From: Pachysolen tannophilus NRRL Y-2460
Lineage: Eukaryota > Ascomycota > Pichiomycetes > Alaninales > Pachysolenaceae
Direction of reading: 5' to 3'
NCBI GenBank assembly: GCA_001661245.1
Contig: KV454013.1
Span: 21,005-85,004 of the forward strand
Length of the DNA: 64,000 nt
Part shown: positions 63,370 through 64,000 of the stretch, one piece after another
Layout of the letters: every line of letters starts with the position of its first letter
How positions within the stretch are numbered: position 1 is the first letter of the stretch
The notes under the pieces: generated by a model
The model's database searches: none
Told to the model about the DNA's origin: nothing
What the model saw: only the letters and a program-made list of their open reading frames with translations
Program-made: the position numbers and the translations under genes

Positions 63370-64000
63370 TTAAAGAAGTAGACGACCAATACCTATACCT
63401 AGAATTAAGTTGAGGATCAAGATTACATTGAGTTGGATTTTATCAAAGCTTAATAGTACATCTCTGCCGTCGATAAACAGGTCTCCTTTGAAGTTGTTTG
63501 TGAAAAAGTGAATATTTGGAATAAAAATAATTTTGGAAATATTACGTCCAACCATTGAAAATAATTCTTTACAATATGTCCAGAATGAATTTTGGTCTGA
63601 ATTGGGTAATGAAAATTCAATTTTGTAATCAGGAGCATGTGAGTCTTTTGTGTTGTTCAAGGTTGCTTCTGGAATTTGATTTATAGCTTTATCCGTATCA
63701 TTCAGATCAAGATCACTCACCGGTTTTACTTCAGATGGGGTCAGGGTTATTTCTTCTAAAGAAACCGGCTGCTTTAAAATTTGATCATTAGCTAACATGT
63801 CTTTAACTTTTGCTTCAAATGAATTTACTAACCTTCTTCTCTTCCAAGGCTCAAATACTAACTGAACAATGATGAACAAAAACAAATTTACACCCATTAT
63901 TAATAAAGTGCCCCATGTTGAGAATCGCCTTATTTTATCAGACCAAACTTGCTCCTCATGGTACCTTGTTAATATGACTGTCATCAAACTGCTTTGGTTT
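63370..64000 (-). CDS. SHE9: She9/Mdm33 mitochondrial inner-membrane protein, C-terminal part
   Basis: About 210 C-terminal residues; the frame is open to the right edge, so the gene is cut by the window. Mdm33/She9 is an inner-membrane protein that affects fission and septum formation. Seen: at the edge [20 protein letters not shown], then [19 protein letters not shown], the family signature at the end of the coiled coil. A first membrane segment ([18 protein letters not shown]), [16 protein letters not shown], a polar linker and a second hydrophobic segment at the C-terminus ([18 protein letters not shown]) follow. The ATG at 63984 is internal, not the true start. Confidence 0.93.
   Translation of the reverse strand, partial: NQSSLMTVILTRYHEEQVWSDKIRRFSTWGTLLIMGVNLFLFIIVQLVFEPWKRRRLVNSFEAKVKDMLANDQILKQPVSLEEITLTPSEVKPVSDLDLNDTDKAINQIPEATLNNTKDSHAPDYKIEFSLPNSDQNSFWTYCKELFSMVGRNISKIIFIPNIHFFTNNFKGDLFIDGRDVLLSFDKIQLNVILILNLILGIGIGRLLL

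Overview
This is a nuclear, strongly AT-rich budding-yeast (Saccharomycotina) chromosome segment. It is dense in genes. Introns are few, short and close to the 5' end, with GTATGT or GTAAGT donors and TACTAAC-like branch sites. Intergenic DNA is full of poly-A/T, (TA)n and small microsatellites. Four in-frame CTG codons fall at positions where homologues carry a small or polar residue (J-domain protein, mitochondrial SerRS, amidase, dioxygenase). I infer that this is a CUG-Ser clade yeast (Candida/Debaryomyces group), so every Leu printed for CTG is probably Ser. I saw no transposon, LTR element, tRNA, rRNA or CRISPR array.

Layout. 0.3-5.8 kb: GRC3 and RIX7 (ribosome biogenesis, convergent), then VPS20 (ESCRT-III). 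6-11.3 kb: metabolism, with HEM2 (haem), a DNAJC9-like histone co-chaperone, AGX1 and SHM2 (glycine synthesis by two routes, convergent neighbours). 11.9-14.3 kb: GPI1 and a small membrane ORF ending 6 nt upstream of it. 14.9-16.1 kb: spliced RPS0. 17.3-19.7 kb: AIM14/YNO1-type NADPH oxidase. 21.3-24.0 kb: SFL1-like HSF-family regulator behind a 1.6 kb leader/promoter. 25.2-29.7 kb: VPS29, spliced ATP19, spliced HSP10, PRP3. 30.1-40.6 kb: the giant HECT ligase TOM1, with a small first exon. 41.6-46.9 kb: a FAAH-like amidase, DIA4 (mitochondrial SerRS) and a fungal 2-oxoglutarate/Fe oxygenase-like protein. 47.3-53.7 kb: an unassigned coiled-coil protein, UGO1, SDC1 and spliced SVF1. 54.36-54.86 kb: a 505-N assembly gap inside a poly-T tract. 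55.2-64 kb: TDA3, TLG1, an ELL-type elongation factor, a doubtful 83-codon ORF, and SHE9/MDM33 running off the right edge.

Five genes have introns that a simple ORF scan misses or misplaces: RPS0, ATP19, HSP10 (exon 1 is only the ATG), TOM1 and SVF1. For the last two, the spliced first exon restores the N-terminus known from the family.

Promoter reading gives the most new information. A 9-mer CACTACTTT recurs in intergenic DNA upstream of several genes. A perfect TGACGCGTCA (MCB core) lies just upstream of the DNAJC9-like gene. Identical GTCACGTGA Cbf1-type sites lie in the HEM2 and ATP19/HSP10 promoters. A TTAGGG/CCCTAA inverted pair (Tbf1-type) lies upstream of RPS0, and three TGACTC sites lie upstream of SHM2. 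No undescribed defence or mobile system is evident. Gene names rest on remembered family sequences, not on a database search.
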